Shown here: positions 31,861 to 43,423 of the stretch, piece by piece | How the letters are laid out: every line of letters begins with the position of its first letter | How positions within the stretch are numbered: position 1 is the first letter of the stretch | Assembly (NCBI RefSeq): GCF_010183535.1 | Contig: NC_071333.1 | Location: 3,844,001 to 3,908,000, forward strand | Length of the DNA stretch: 64,000 nucleotides | Direction of reading: 5' to 3' | DNA from: Caenorhabditis remanei | Taxonomy: Eukaryota; Nematoda; Chromadorea; Rhabditida; Rhabditidae | Notes under the pieces: model-generated | What the model was told of the DNA's origin: nothing | Databases searched by the model: none | What the model saw: only the letters and a program-made list of their open reading frames with translations | Translations under genes and position numbers: made by a program

Positions 31861-32429
31861 TTAATCATACCAGATGCAGTTCCCCAATTTTCCACCATTG
31901 AAGGCTTCTACATCAAACTTCACGTTTTGTCTGAAAATATACAAAATAGGTATCTACAGTTAGCCTAGAGTACACTCACTGTCCGGACACACTGACATAC
32001 ACATCATTTTTGATTTCATCGATGCAATGGGTCTCTCCGTTTTTTACACAGTCGTGTTCTAGCACATAATTAAATTCATAGTTCTGAAATAATTCGTTTC
32101 CAATCTCTTTTCCTGTTTCGTTTTTCTCACTCACCGGACTCAAATCACCTCCAGGATAAAACGGTTTGTATTTTGATTTCATTTCAGTTTGATTGGTGCA
32201 GAATTTACGGGATGCGATAAAATCATTCGTTCGAGGACTGAAAAGTTCGAAACTTTGAATAGATCTGGAACATTGAAACTTACAGATTGTCCACCTCGTA
32301 AATGAGGAATTCAGCACACCAATAACTAATTGACGGATCACAGCGAATATTCATCTCAAGATTAATTGGGTCCGTTTGAACCATCGAACAGGAGAAGAAG
32401 AATAGAAGGAAAGATCGGAACACCAACAT
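31861..32429 (-). CDS. Small secreted protein, possibly transthyretin-like
   Basis: Three exons (32429-32284, 32237-31980, 31930-31861) join in phase with 46- and 49-bp introns to 157 residues. Residues 1-18 (MLVFRSFLLFFFSCSMVQ) form a signal peptide. The mature part opens with a strand-like INLEMNIRC, has six cysteines, and contains FNYVLEHDC about two-thirds along, loosely like the late IxHxC block of the nematode transthyretin-like family; the end is GNCIWYD. The match is weak, and an unnamed nematode secreted family is just as possible. An alternative acceptor at 32265 was dismissed because it would leave a 19-bp intron. Confidence 0.72.
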
Positions 32430-34994
32430 TCTCCTCGGAAAACAAAAGCAAAATAAGAATTTCCCCCAGTGCAAGAAAGTGAGAAAAACTGAGGAATGCA
32501 AGGGTTTATGTAGCCTTCGCTAATTCGATTAACGCTACAGGGTGATAAAAATGATTTTCGGTGAGAAGGACGGAGGATGTTATAATCTGAAAAATTTCAC
32601 GTGCTTTCTGATTGATCAAACGTTGAAACTGCAGGATTACGAAAGCTAAGTCTGAAAACAACGTTTTTAAGTAGAAAAAGTGTGAACGCATTGAACTGTT
32701 CAGGACTAGAAAACTGCTGGCGCGTTTTTGAGCCAGAAGTGATTGGCGGGGGCAATTTCGGCGCGTTTCAAGCTCTTTACCAGCTGTAAATCTTCAAAAT
32801 TAAGCGAAATATGGACTGGATTTCTTGGACGCGTTTCTATCTGAAAATGGTTTTCTGGCGTACCGATGAAGAACTTCTGCTGTTTTCGGAAGAACTCCTG
32901 CCGTTTAGGAAAAAACTTGAACGATCCGTCCGTTCGGATTTATTTAATTTTCTTCTAGAAAAATGATTTATTCAAATGTGTTTTCGAGATTTCTGTGGAG
33001 TAGGTGGAGGAAAAGCTAGGGCGACGTTGACGCGTTTTCCGGGGGAAAACAGCGTCTGTCGCGCCACAGACATTTTTGAGACCAAAAATTAGGCTCATTG
33101 AGGCAGTTTTTGCATTTTTCAACCACAAATAGGGCTTGAAATTATCTGGCGCGCCTTTGACGCTTCTCAATAGTGTGGAAGAGCAAAGTCATATGCTTAA
33201 AAACTCCATGTTTTCAAGTCACAAGAACGATTTTTGTTCAAATTTGCGTTGAAAACCGTTTTTTTCCATTCATAATAATATAATTTTACGACGGCTAACC
33301 ATCTTTTGCCTCATTGTAGTTTTTTTGTGTTTAAAGTTCGAAAATTCACGGGAGTTAGTCATAAAACAAAGTTTTGAGTTGAAGTCTTTTGAGTTGAAGT
33401 CTCTTCAATCGCAGAATTTTTCGTCATTCTAGTGATAACATTGACAAGATTTCAATTTTTCTGCTTTGCATGAAGTGATGAAAAATTGCCGAATGTTGAC
33501 TTTCTGAAATCAATATATCACTTGCAAATAAGCATTTTCGGTAAGAAGGACACTCTACGAGTTGCAATTTGAAAAAAAATTGCTCACTGTCTCGGAAAAA
33601 AACTTTTTGAAAATTCGAATAGCTAAAACTAAATACAATTCAATTCTCTTGCTCATAATAGCGTCATTGATATGTCAGATAGCCGTTTTCAGATTGAACC
33701 GCGTCCAAAAACCTCAAAGTCAATTTTTGCTCAATTTTAATTATTTTCAGCTGGGAAATAGCTTAAAACGCGTTAAAGTTGCACCAGTCAATTAATGTTG
33801 GCTCCAAAACGCGTCAACAGTGCCTCAACTCGAATGACACAAAACTGGCATAGTTCTGATCAAAAAAGTGCCATATGTGCACCAGACAGTGATATTCGGA
33901 TAGAAACGCGTGGTATCAGGTTCTATTTCTGATAAAATCTGCCGATTTTCAGACGGAAATTGCAGTTTTCTGGATAATCAAAATAAATCACTGATTTCGG
34001 TGTATTTTAAGCCATTTTCGTGAATTTTTGAGTGCCCAAATCGAGACTTTTTTGCAAAAAATATGTGAAAAAGCTGAAAAATCTGTGGATTTGCAATTTG
34101 GAGAGAGCTTTTGCTGAAAGACTCTAAAAATTTAGTCATTTTTGTTACAGTATTTATTCGGTTCAAACCTAAAGTTTTGTCTTCGTTGTGAGTTTGATTC
34201 CTCATCACACACACCAAATTCACAACAATTTTTTGAAAAACGAGAAGTCTCAAATCTTTATATCGCGCTTGAAAATCCGCCAATTTTTTGGGAAAATGCT
34301 TCAAATGAGTTGTTTTCTTTTTTAATCAAAAAACTGTAGATTTTGATATACCAAATAATGAATTTCATTTTCATGCAATTCCGGTGTGCATCAGACCCGC
34401 GAACATTTTGAAACAGCAATGCCCCCTTAGGATGTTACTTCGTGCAGCGATATTCCTCTCCTCCGCCAATCAAACATGCATACGTCTGCACGAAGGTACA
34501 TTCTAAGGGGCAATGAAGACAATTTATAAGAGGAGATGGTCGATAGATAAATCACAACTGTCACCATGTGTAAACAGCGAGAGTGTGTGAGATGGAGAGA
34601 GTGTTCGACAATCAGAGACATGTGGAGAGGTCACCAATCCATCGATACTCTCCTTCCCCCAGCATACACACAACTAATTACTATGCCTTAACGGAATAGG
34701 CGTATTTTTTTGATTTTTACAGAATTCTAATCCATTTTATATTATTTTCTACTATACCACTACTCTATTTATTGATTGGAAGAGGGAAACGGATTGTTGA
34801 GGTGAGTAAATTGAGAAGAAAGTGATTTACATGGAATGCATTTTGACTGCCTCCCGAAATCGATCACTTTTTTGCTTAACCAATAGCTTTCAGAAAGAAA
34901 ACACATATTTTACCCGATGATTTCCATCAAAAACGACAATATATACTTTTTATCACTTTCATTATCAAGTTCTAAATTTTCAGGCGATAAAACA
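32430..34994. other. Long gene-free interval
   Basis: No supported exon on either strand. Repeated AACGCGT, GGCGCG and TTTTTGGC motifs (33000-33200, 33770-33920) recur near 35560-35640, suggesting a diffuse repeat family. Confidence 0.45.
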
Positions 34995-35768
34995 ATGTAC
35001 GAGGAGGTCAACAAAGAGAGAAGAGAAAGAAAACACCAAGAATGGGAGATGGTATGGTTTTGCATTTGGGTTTACAAATCGTAATTTATGTTTCTTTGAA
35101 GAAATACCCATTTTACAAGTACTTGGGAGAAAGAGCCAAGTACTCGGAGGACCTGGTGGATCGCCCACGCTCACCGTTGGACATCGAAGTCGAACTTTTC
35201 GTGATTACTGTCGACTTTTTCCGGATCACGAAATCTCAAATCCGAGATTTCTTGTGCAACGAGAGGAAACAAGAAACCAGTTTCCGGGAGGAACATTACA
35301 TCAAATTCCAACCAAATTTGGGAACAATCGATATGGACAATATTTGGGAAAAGAACCCAGATTGGAAGGAATTCTTCGAATTGACATCACGAAAACTCAG
35401 GTCCAAGATTTCTTGTGCAATGAGAGGAGAGAGGAAAACAAATCGAGAGAGAAGCAACCAGCTTTTGAAGTGAGAATTGAGATATTTTATTTGTTTTCCT
35501 TTAAATATAAAAAATACCGACTTCCACTCAAAAAACTAGTTAAAATTGGTCAGACGCACAATTGTTTCGAAAACGCGTGCAAGGTGCGCCAGACAGTCGT
35601 AAAATGTGGTTTTTGGCTGAAAAAAAGCGGCCAAAACGCACAAAAGTATTATCTACAAGCAAAAATCTAATATTTTTTGTGTTTGTTGACATTTTTTCTT
35701 TCAGAAAACGACATGAACCATCAAAGAAGGCCGTCTCACCGAAACCAGCACCAAATCAATACTTCTAA
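34995..35768 (+). CDS. Divergent homeodomain-like protein
   Basis: Three exons (34995-35051, 35102-35469, 35705-35768) join in phase to 162 residues. The acceptor of exon 2 (TTTGAAG) is weak. Residues 60-78, ITKSQIRDFLCNERKQET, resemble helix 3 of a homeodomain (ITxxQVxxWFxNxRxxxK) with Trp replaced by Phe-Leu. Residues 14-58 could supply helices 1 and 2. The C-terminus is basic and Pro-rich (KKRHEPSKKAVSPKPAPNQY), suiting a nuclear protein. The helix-3 DNA occurs again about 160 bp downstream (35381-35445) but in another frame (ITKTQVQDFLCNERREENK), so the gene either lost a second domain by frameshift or carries an out-of-frame duplication. Confidence 0.45.
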
Positions 35769-36301
35769 TGTTGTTTTCATCTAGAGATCTTGTTGAATTC
35801 ATACTTTTGTAATATTTGTTAAAAAATGAACATTCTTATCGAAATTACTTGTTTTGCTTTGAATTGAAATTGAAAATTATAAAAAATAATTCGAAAAATA
35901 TTTCACTACGAGCGGAACTAAAGCTTTTGGAAATTTTGATAACGCATTTTATTTACATGATTTTGAGCGTTTTTTCAAAGCGTATAGTGCAGAAAGTTCC
36001 AGCAAAATCGACTTTTTTGAGTTTTTTTGGTGGAAATTATTAGAATTTATCGATTGAAATCAAAATTTCTATCATTTCTACATAATAACTACTCACCAAT
36101 TCTTACCTTAATAACCTTACACCCCTCCTCTTCACCCCTTCTTTTTTTGAATTTCGCGCGTATTATTCTGTGGCCGTGGCCGAGAAACCTCCTATTGCAA
36201 TCGCTTTTCCACCACCTTTATTGAATGAATTACAATCATGTTCCCACTAATTATCTCTCATTTTTAGCCAATTTTATCGTAATTTTTCAGATTTTTTCAG
36301 C

Positions 36302-37131
36302 GGAAAATAGATCCATTGGAAGCGCTACAGGAACTCGTTCAAAAATTGGATGAATACCAAAAACAAAGGTGGCTGTGGTGAGTTTTTATTAGAAATATCG
36401 ATTTCATGTGTTTTGCGACGTTTTCGATAAAATTTCAAAACGTAAACAGTGAAAAAGTGAAGAAATTGTCTTGAAATTGTTGCAAACTAATGAAAATTTT
36501 TAGAATCCGGAGATTTTTGACCTTCTTATTAGAAAATTTCATTTTTCAGCGGAAACAACCACACTTTGGACATTTTTAAATGTTATTCCTGTTAACAAAC
36601 GTACAATCTTGCTTAGAAAAGTTATTTTCATTCTCAAATTGTCGAATTTGAATGATTTTTACATATGATAAGCTGAAACCACCAGAAATTCTATTTTTGA
36701 GCTGAAAAATCAGGCATTCTCGAGTTTTTGAACACTATTCTATTATGAAAAGATCAAAAACTGTTTCAACTTCCAAATGTGTGGTTCTGGGACCCAGAAC
36801 TCCAGATTTTGAAACAATTACTACTAAAAATTCCATAAAACCTCGATTTTCAATAGACTTTTCTCAACAAGACGCCAACAAATGCCATTTTTCACTCAAA
36901 AGTAACTTCTGATCGATTTTTCTCGAAGAAATGCTTTGTTTAATCCAAAAAAAAAACCCATTAAACACCAATTACCTAGCAGAAAATGCCAGAGACTCCC
37001 CAAACTAGATGACAAAGGGACATCCGGACACCCGACGGACAAACAGATGAAGGAAGCGGAGGCTCAGCCGGAGGCTCTCCAGTGGCAGTAGTGAGTGACG
37101 AGTCAGCAGAAGAGAGAAGTGGAGATTCGAG
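36302..37131 (+). other. Possible orphan exons
   Basis: 36302-36380 is open after a TTTTTTCAG acceptor (RKIDPLEALQELVQKLDEYQ) and ends in a strong GTGAGT donor. Around 37020-37131 a Gly/Ser-rich acidic frame (GSGGSAGGSPVAVVSDESAE) ends at TGA. They may be exons of one small gene or the 3' end of the homeodomain-like gene, but I could not find a consistent splice path. Confidence 0.3.
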
Positions 37132-38152
37132 CTCTGCATGATAGTCTAATGATGGAACAAAACCACGAAATGAGAATAAACGGGAGAAGACACAAGGTAG
37201 GCAATTGTCAATATTGAATGAGTGTGGAAAAGGAAAAAATGTCTGAAAATTTATTTGAAAAATCGACCCAAAACCGTAAAAATTAAATTCAGCATTTTCA
37301 GTTCATGACGACCAAACATGGTTGAATTCTCGATAACTGCAAATGCAAATAGTCTAAAAACAATGACCAATTTTCAATCAAAGAGCATTTTTCTTTCCGT
37401 TGGTTGTAATTGTTCAGAGGATGCTGTAATTTCAGCTGACCATTCCATTTATTGAGGTATCCCAATCAGTTTTTTGGCGCCTCGTCGAATTGAAAATAAT
37501 AGTTTCATGGATTTTCCATCTATTACAGCCTAAAATTTTCTCTAATTTGCATTTTCAGTCAACATCCGCATGATCGACACCTCACAAAATTGGCTGCCGA
37601 AGACTGGGATTCTGTGATCGGAGTATTTGTGATTGCGGTGGCGTGATAATTCAAGGAGCGAAAATCGAAATCAGTCAGTGAATGTAATGCATTGGAATTG
37701 TCAGAAGATATCGATATCCGCAAACAAGAGACATGAATAAGGCGCGACGATTCAATCTCGTCTGGAAGCACAATTAAAATTTCGCCAGTAAGAACCGACC
37801 AAAGTTGACACAGAGTCTGGGATTGCTTTCCCACTATTAGGTTGAAAATCAATAAAACTCATACCGAAAACCTTTCTTTAACCCATTTTCACTGTAAACA
37901 CATGAAACTTTTAAGATTTTTACCCAAAAATAATCATTTGCTCTATTTTATTCACCCGAAGAACCTCCTAAAGTCACGTTTTTATGCGATTTTTATCAAG
38001 TTTCCGCAATTTTCACACCAAACATTCCAATTTTGATCCATTTTCTCCCCACGAATTTTTTTTGCTCAAATCTGATCCTTCTTGCAGTTTCCCATTGTCA
38101 GTCAATTTCTTTCTCAACAGTGACTGCTCACTGTATTAACTTTGTATTTTAA

Positions 38153-38287
38153 GACCAGAATATCTGGATTCTGGAAGCCATTCAGCAATTTTTGAAAACT
38201 GATTTCCCATTAAAATTTGATTGTCTATCGATTGTGCTAGGTCTCGTTTCTGAACTCCACGGTCAGTTTAGACCATTCCCTAGTCAG
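38153..38287 (+). pseudogene. 45-codon coding remnant, copy 2
   Basis: Open frame starting DQNIWILEAIQQFLKTD, the gap-free partner of 31452-31586. Its acceptor has decayed to TTTTAAG, so at least this copy is likely dead. Confidence 0.55.
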
Positions 38288-38525
38288 AAAAGTTCTCAAT
38301 AAATTTACATTTTGATTATCGTTTGGGGTTTCGCTCTGTATCTTGCATGCATGTCAACTTTATTTGGAATAAGACAATTAGACAGATGTTTCGGACATCG
38401 AGACAAAACGATTGCGAAGTGGAGTCGTGTCCTCGTTTCGCTTCTTCCGATAGTGTGGGCCAGAGGGTTTCACTGGTGACCCACTGAGAGTTCAATTACT
38501 TTTGTGGGAACAAAGATTTCACTAG

Positions 38526-39266
38526 TTACCTTTGGGTGATATCGATCGATTGAGTGTGGTGACAAGTTTTCAGAATGCAAAAGACGATTTGAACGAGATA
38601 GCCAACTGTCAGGAATCCAATCACCAAAGCTAGAATCGAAAAAAGTTGTATAGGTTTTAAAGATTTTTAACTTACAGAAGTAGAAGATCGGTTTGAAATT
38701 AATTTTCGAGTAGCAGAAGAATAGTATGGTTGTACAATGATAGTTATCTCTACTGCAATAATCGGGGCGGATGTAGGAGTACTCTTGGGTGCATTCTTTC
38801 TGGAAAGTTTTTTCTGAATACTGAATAATTTATTCTGGAACGTACCCGGATATCATAGAACAGATTGTCCCTCGGTTCGCGACATATGACGTTCTGCCGG
38901 TCGAAGCTGAACAATTCATAAGATTCCATAGTACATGTCATGGGAGGGGATCGACAATGAATGAGGGTTCCGTTGAGAGAAAGGCCGACAAACGTGCCCT
39001 GAAATATTATTGGTTTGTCTTTAGATTGACTATTTTTCCTTAATTATAAAGCATTTTCGCAACATTTCCAAAATTCCTATAAAAATTGTACAAAATCTCT
39101 CTTAATTTAGAATTTTTTAACTTTAACTTACATTTAGCTGACACAAAACTGCGTGATCGTCATATTCTCTCGGATGTCTGTGATAGTCGTGATCCGGATC
39201 GAGTCCATAATCGAAGCAAGACGAATGGGTGAAGACCAGAGAGAGGAAAAGAATCTGCAACCACAT
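38526..39266 (-). CDS. Cys-containing single-pass membrane protein
   Basis: Four exons (39266-39132, 38998-38846, 38799-38676, 38629-38526) join in phase to 171 residues. A signal peptide (MWLQILFLSLVFTHSSC) is followed by a His/Asp-rich segment, an ectodomain with several cysteines (LIHCRSPPMTC, NVICRE, YCSRDNYHC) and, in the last exon, a transmembrane helix (LVIGFLTVGYLVQIVFCIL). The tail is short (about 16 residues). It is therefore a small type I surface protein. Upstream in-frame methionines on other frames were not used because only this start gives a signal peptide. I do not recognise the family. Confidence 0.72.
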
Positions 39267-40280
39267 TGTAGATCAACTGCGGCCAGGAATGAATCACATT
39301 TCTGGGAGGAAAAGGGGACGGCAGTGGCTCCATAAACAAGGTCGTCACATTAGCATATTTTTTGAATTTTCTATTCTAGGAACAAAGAGAAAATAGAAAG
39401 ATGATTCATACCTATGAAACAAGAAATCAAAAGCCAAACACATATAAAAAACAGTATATAGTGTGAGGACAAATTACAAAGCTACCAAGTTTTACAGTAA
39501 AACAGTTATAGAAACGATTTCGACGATTGAGATTTTGAACTGAAACGTCATGCCTCGCGGTGTTTCTCCGTCGTTTCCTGGTGAGGGACTCGTTCTTCGG
39601 CTTACTGAATGCAAAGGTGTCGCCGGACTGGAAAAATGATGATTTAGTTTGAAGTATTGGGTTTTTTGGTGCCGAAAACCAAGCGAAAATTTGAGATTTT
39701 TTACTGTAACGATGCCAAATACTGAGATTTTCTTAATCAATAAAACATTAACAGTTCCGATTTCGGGTGGAAAGTTGAAAGCTTCATTACACTAACAGTG
39801 TTTCTACAAATTACCTCAAAATACACTGAACCCGTGAAGATATCTTTTCAGCCGTTTTTTTGAAGAAGGGTACTTATCTCACTTCAGACCAGAGTCTCCA
39901 CAAATTTTTCCTACTTTTTAATCAAAATGGTTTAAATTTACGTTTCTTATTCAAGTTCAGACTGAAAAAACAGTTAACAACTCTACTTTTCCATAAAAAG
40001 AACCAACATTTTTTACAATGTTGTGAAAATCTGGTCCTGAACATTTCTTATTTCAATCACGTTTGTAACAAAATTAATAAACCAACCTTTTTGACGGTGG
40101 GGGGTTTCGTTTTGTTATTGTTAGCCAGCATTTTCTTTGTAATAAAATGGTGTCCAAGATCTGAAATTTGGCTAATATAGCCATATAATCGACAAGGATT
40201 AAAATTCAATAAAAATATAAAAATGAACAACCGGAAAAGGACACCGTCGTAGCCACGGATCAAAGAAAACGCTCGTACTT

Positions 40281-40490
40281 TTCAAGGCCCGGTTGTCGCC
40301 AAAATTACAATTTTTTGATATTTTTTGATTTCTTTGTCAAAAAAATCGAATTTTTGATGATTCGGAATCAAAAGCAGTTTTGATGAAAAATCGAAAAATT
40401 ACCAAACAATTGAAACAATGATACATTTTTGAAGCCGGGCCTTCACGGGTCTTGCCGGGCCGCGCCGAGCCGCGCCGGAGCTTGACAACT
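40281..40490. repeat. GGCCGGGC-type inverted repeat, copy 2
   Basis: Ends TTTTCAAGGCCCGG and a GC-rich right end (GCCGGGCCGCGCCGAGCC, then CTTGACAAC). The AT-rich interior pairs with itself. Related to 17683-17892. Confidence 0.55.
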
Positions 40491-40535
40491 ATGAAGAAAC
40501 AACGCGTTGGGTGAGAAGAGAGGGAAGTGCCCGGG

Positions 40536-41728
40536 ATGTTTCTTTTATATGTACGTCTCTCCGGTGGGGAGGCGGAGTCATTGCGGTGAGGAGGAGAAGC
40601 TAAAGATAGTGTGCTAATACAAGAGATCATTAGAAAGTTAGCGATAGGGGGGGAAACGACGTCGTTAACCACAGAGAACGGGCGCCCTTCTTATGATCTC
40701 TTGTAATAGCATACTATCTCTTGCTCTTCCCCGCCATCGCAGTGTCTCCGTCTCCCCACCGGAGAGGTGTTAAAAAAAAGTTTTTTAAAAAAAAGTACCA
40801 ACTTTTTCAAAAAATGTTGAAAATTTATCACCTTTTAATCAAACTTTTTTCTAATGCTGAATCGTTGTCGAAAATTTGACTTTGTCGCGGTAGAAATCAA
40901 AACAATTCGAAAAATTCGAAGATTTTTGAAGAACTTTGAATTTTGAGTTTAAATTCAATAGAAGTGTACATTTTACAATTTTTCATGACGATTTTCTAAA
41001 TTTTATCAGACTTGTATGGCGTGTGGACTGCAGTAACGGTAGACCGACCTGAAAAATGGAGATGATGTGATAAGTGTAACTCACTTGTGCAGAGCCTTCT
41101 GACAAATCAAGAGATCATAAGAAGGGCGCCCGTTCTCTGTGGTTAACGACGTCGTTTCCCCCCCTATCGCTAACTTTCTAATGATCTCTTGTATTAGCAC
41201 ACTATCTTTAGCTTCTCCTCCTCACCGCAATGACTCCGCCTCCCCACCGGAGAGACGTACAGTACCGCTCAAAAGTATATTAAGTTTTAGTTTTTTCAGT
41301 TGAAAAGATCCGACTTTGAGAGTGTGTCATGGTAACACTTATTGTCCCATCAAGTAGATTTCTAATGGATCATACAGATCAAAGGCAGAGCTTCATTTTT
41401 GTAGTTGACAACTTTTTTGTACGGACTCTCCCTAGCAAGTTACATATCGACAAAGAAATTTCTCAATCAAATCGACCAACTTCAGTGCAAAATAGAGTGA
41501 TTTTTGAGCTGTCGTCTTTAAATTACCATAACTCTCTAGGGAGTGTCCGTACAAAAAAGTTGTCAACTACAAAAATGGAGCTCTACTTTTGATCTATAAG
41601 ATCCATTAAAAATCTTTTTGATGGGACAATAAGTATTACTATGGGACACTCTCGAAGTTGATAATTTTCAACTGAAAAAACCAAAACTTAATATACTTTT
41701 GAGCGGTACTGTATAAAAGAAACATCTA
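40536..41728. mobile_element. Composite inverted element with segmental copies
   Basis: The left end (GGGATGTTTCTTTTATA, then ACGTCTCTCCGGTGG) recurs inverted at the right end (CCACCGGAGAGACGT, then TATAAAAGAAACATC after an inserted palindrome). 40553-41104 is the inverse of 46515-47092, and 41105-41657 repeats 46941-47493 in direct orientation with no difference I could find. A copied piece of the exon at 46491-46562 is included at 41080-41104. The structure is recent. Confidence 0.75.
41260..41711. mobile_element. CAGTACCG-family palindromic element, copy 2
   Basis: 452 bp, ends CAGTACCGCTCAAAAGTATA and the inverse, flanked by TA. It is inserted into the right arm of the composite element. 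Self-pairing is nearly complete; open frames across it are by-products. Confidence 0.88.
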
Positions 41729-42021
41729 GACTCACTCCGTATGTCACTGTGTGCCGCGTTTGACCTACGGGCGCGCGCGCATTTCTCGTCGCTGTTTTGT
41801 CAATTTCGCTTTTAAAATGGAAATTTTCGGGACTCTTGGGCGCTGGCGGAGGCACGTTAGGTGCTCCGTTATTCTCGTTAGTAGATTTTACCTCTCTCTC
41901 TGGTTTTTAGACCATTTTTATAGTTTTCTTGTGTTTTAGTGGGTTTTGGCCAGTTGGCTTGGAATAAATAGATTATTCTTCAAAAAGCTGGGTTTTGTGT
42001 TGTGTTGCGCGTTTCAGATTG

Positions 42022-42054
42022 AATTTATATCAGAACGTGGTTCTGATATAAATT
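42022..42054. repeat. Perfect 15-bp inverted repeat with 3-base loop
   Basis: AATTTATATCAGAAC, the spacer GTG, then its exact inverse. Too small to be one of the mobile elements here and not followed by a T tract. Confidence 0.9.
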
Positions 42055-42245
42055 GTATTGATTTCTCTCTTGAATCCGTCGTTTTCTCGCTTGTTTCGTG
42101 TGTTTCTCATAGTTTTAGCTAATAAGTGTTGCAAGTTCTCTCGGGAATTTGTAATTCTTATTACTATATCATTCTTATACATAAAACGCATGGGGAGTCT
42201 GTCCATCTGTCCCAATATCCGCAACTTTTGAGAAATGAGAAAGAA

Positions 42246-42320
42246 AGGCGGCGGGGCCCAAAATCGAACTTGCGCTCGTTGCGCAGAGACCACCGCCTTG
42301 GACCACTCGGCCACGCGGAC
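42246..42320 (-). pseudogene. tRNA-derived sequence (Ser/Leu type)
   Basis: On the minus strand it reads GTCCGCGTGGCCGAGTGG, an acceptor 5' strand plus a good D arm and A box, then AAGTTCGATTTTG as a partial B box. The 3' acceptor strand does not pair with the 5' one. It is a tRNA pseudogene or tRNA-headed short repeat. The overlapping protein frame MAEWSKAVVSAQRAQ is the translated tRNA, not a gene. Confidence 0.6.
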
Positions 42321-43229
42321 ACATTTCTGAGAAGGTGAAAGTAAATGAGGAGAGGCCAGCCGGATGAAGCGTCGAAGGCGCGGCAGCCAGGCTGGTCACA
42401 AATAAAAGAAACTAAATTTCTTCTCCGAAATAAAAAAAAACAAAAATACGACAGATTCGACGGATCAAGTTTTCTTGCTTTTGATGGAAAAAGGAAAACT
42501 CCTCCAACTTTATTTCTTGGAATCAAATGACTCTCCGAGCACTTGAACCCACTACCCGCTACTACCCAAACCCAAAGTATTAGATGCATTTTTATTTGAT
42601 CCATCCTCACCACCACAAGGACACTTCAGAGACACCCTCCCCGCCAGCCACCACCGTTTTTGCACTTTCCGCGATGCTTTTCTTATGCCTCTGAAATTTC
42701 TTTTTTCAATATTAACCCCGTTTTCTCCATTAGCATGACGGGCGGCAGTTACGAAAAAGCGGTGTTTATTTTCAAGGTGGTTTCCTTTAGCGGTTGGACC
42801 CTGGAGGTCTTTGGGTTGTTGGTTGTGATTCAAAAAATGTATTCAGTTGGGTTATTCCCGCGGTTTCTTATTCATCAGCTCCCAAAAAAAGCGAGCATTT
42901 CTTCCCGCCACTGACCAAAGTTCGAGATTTTAATTATGTATATGCCCATATTTTAAGTTCAAGATAACTATGCATATTTGGTTCGATAAAACTGTCACCA
43001 CCACTACCGCTATGCAATTATCCGTTTCTTTGTTTATGAAAAACAAAAACATTTCCCGGTTTGAAAAGCGTCAGACCACTCGGCCCACCTCTCTCTCCTC
43101 TTCTCGGTTTCTGCGGCGATTGTCCTCGTAAAAAGGTTTTGTTTTCACGTTGAGTGACACTTTCTCCTGAGAAAATAGATACACAGACAGCAAAACCTAC
43201 CAAAAAAATCTACGTAGAAAAGAGACGGC

Positions 43230-43423
43230 AGAGACAACCCTCTCTTTGTCAACACCCCCCCCCCCCCCCCACCTATTGTGAAAGTGCGCCTCACGGAGCG
43301 TCATCAAATGGGAGGCAATCACTCTTTCAAACATCAGTTATCTACTCCTTCCCTTGAGCAACGCGTTAGCTGCTCTACCCCAATTTTTTTAAACTTTACC
43401 TATTGATTTTATTTGAATACTAA
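43230..43423 (+). promoter_or_regulatory. First-exon cassette, copy at the 78-residue gene
   Basis: Contains a C16 run (43255-43270), a GTAGCTGCTCTACC-like box (GTTAGCTGCTCTACCCC) and a TTGATTTTATTTGAATACTAA end just before ATG and a GTGAGT donor. Copies occur at 48400-48569 (plus) and 61518-61690 (minus), with the upstream half also at 54465-54560. Conservation up to the donor suggests a promoter and 5' leader unit. Confidence 0.5.

Noticed and set aside
32265..32283. Alternative acceptor for the first intron of the secreted-protein gene
   Set aside because: It would give a 19-bp intron, below any known nematode minimum; the acceptor at 32238 gives 46 bp in phase.
41329..41592. Identical 87-residue frames here and at 47165-47428
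   Set aside because: They lie inside palindromic elements and read through the inverted arms; no codon signature or conservation in other copies.
42030..42314. Minus-strand protein frame beginning MAEWSKAVVSAQ
   Set aside because: It is the translation of a tRNA-derived sequence, a common artefact.
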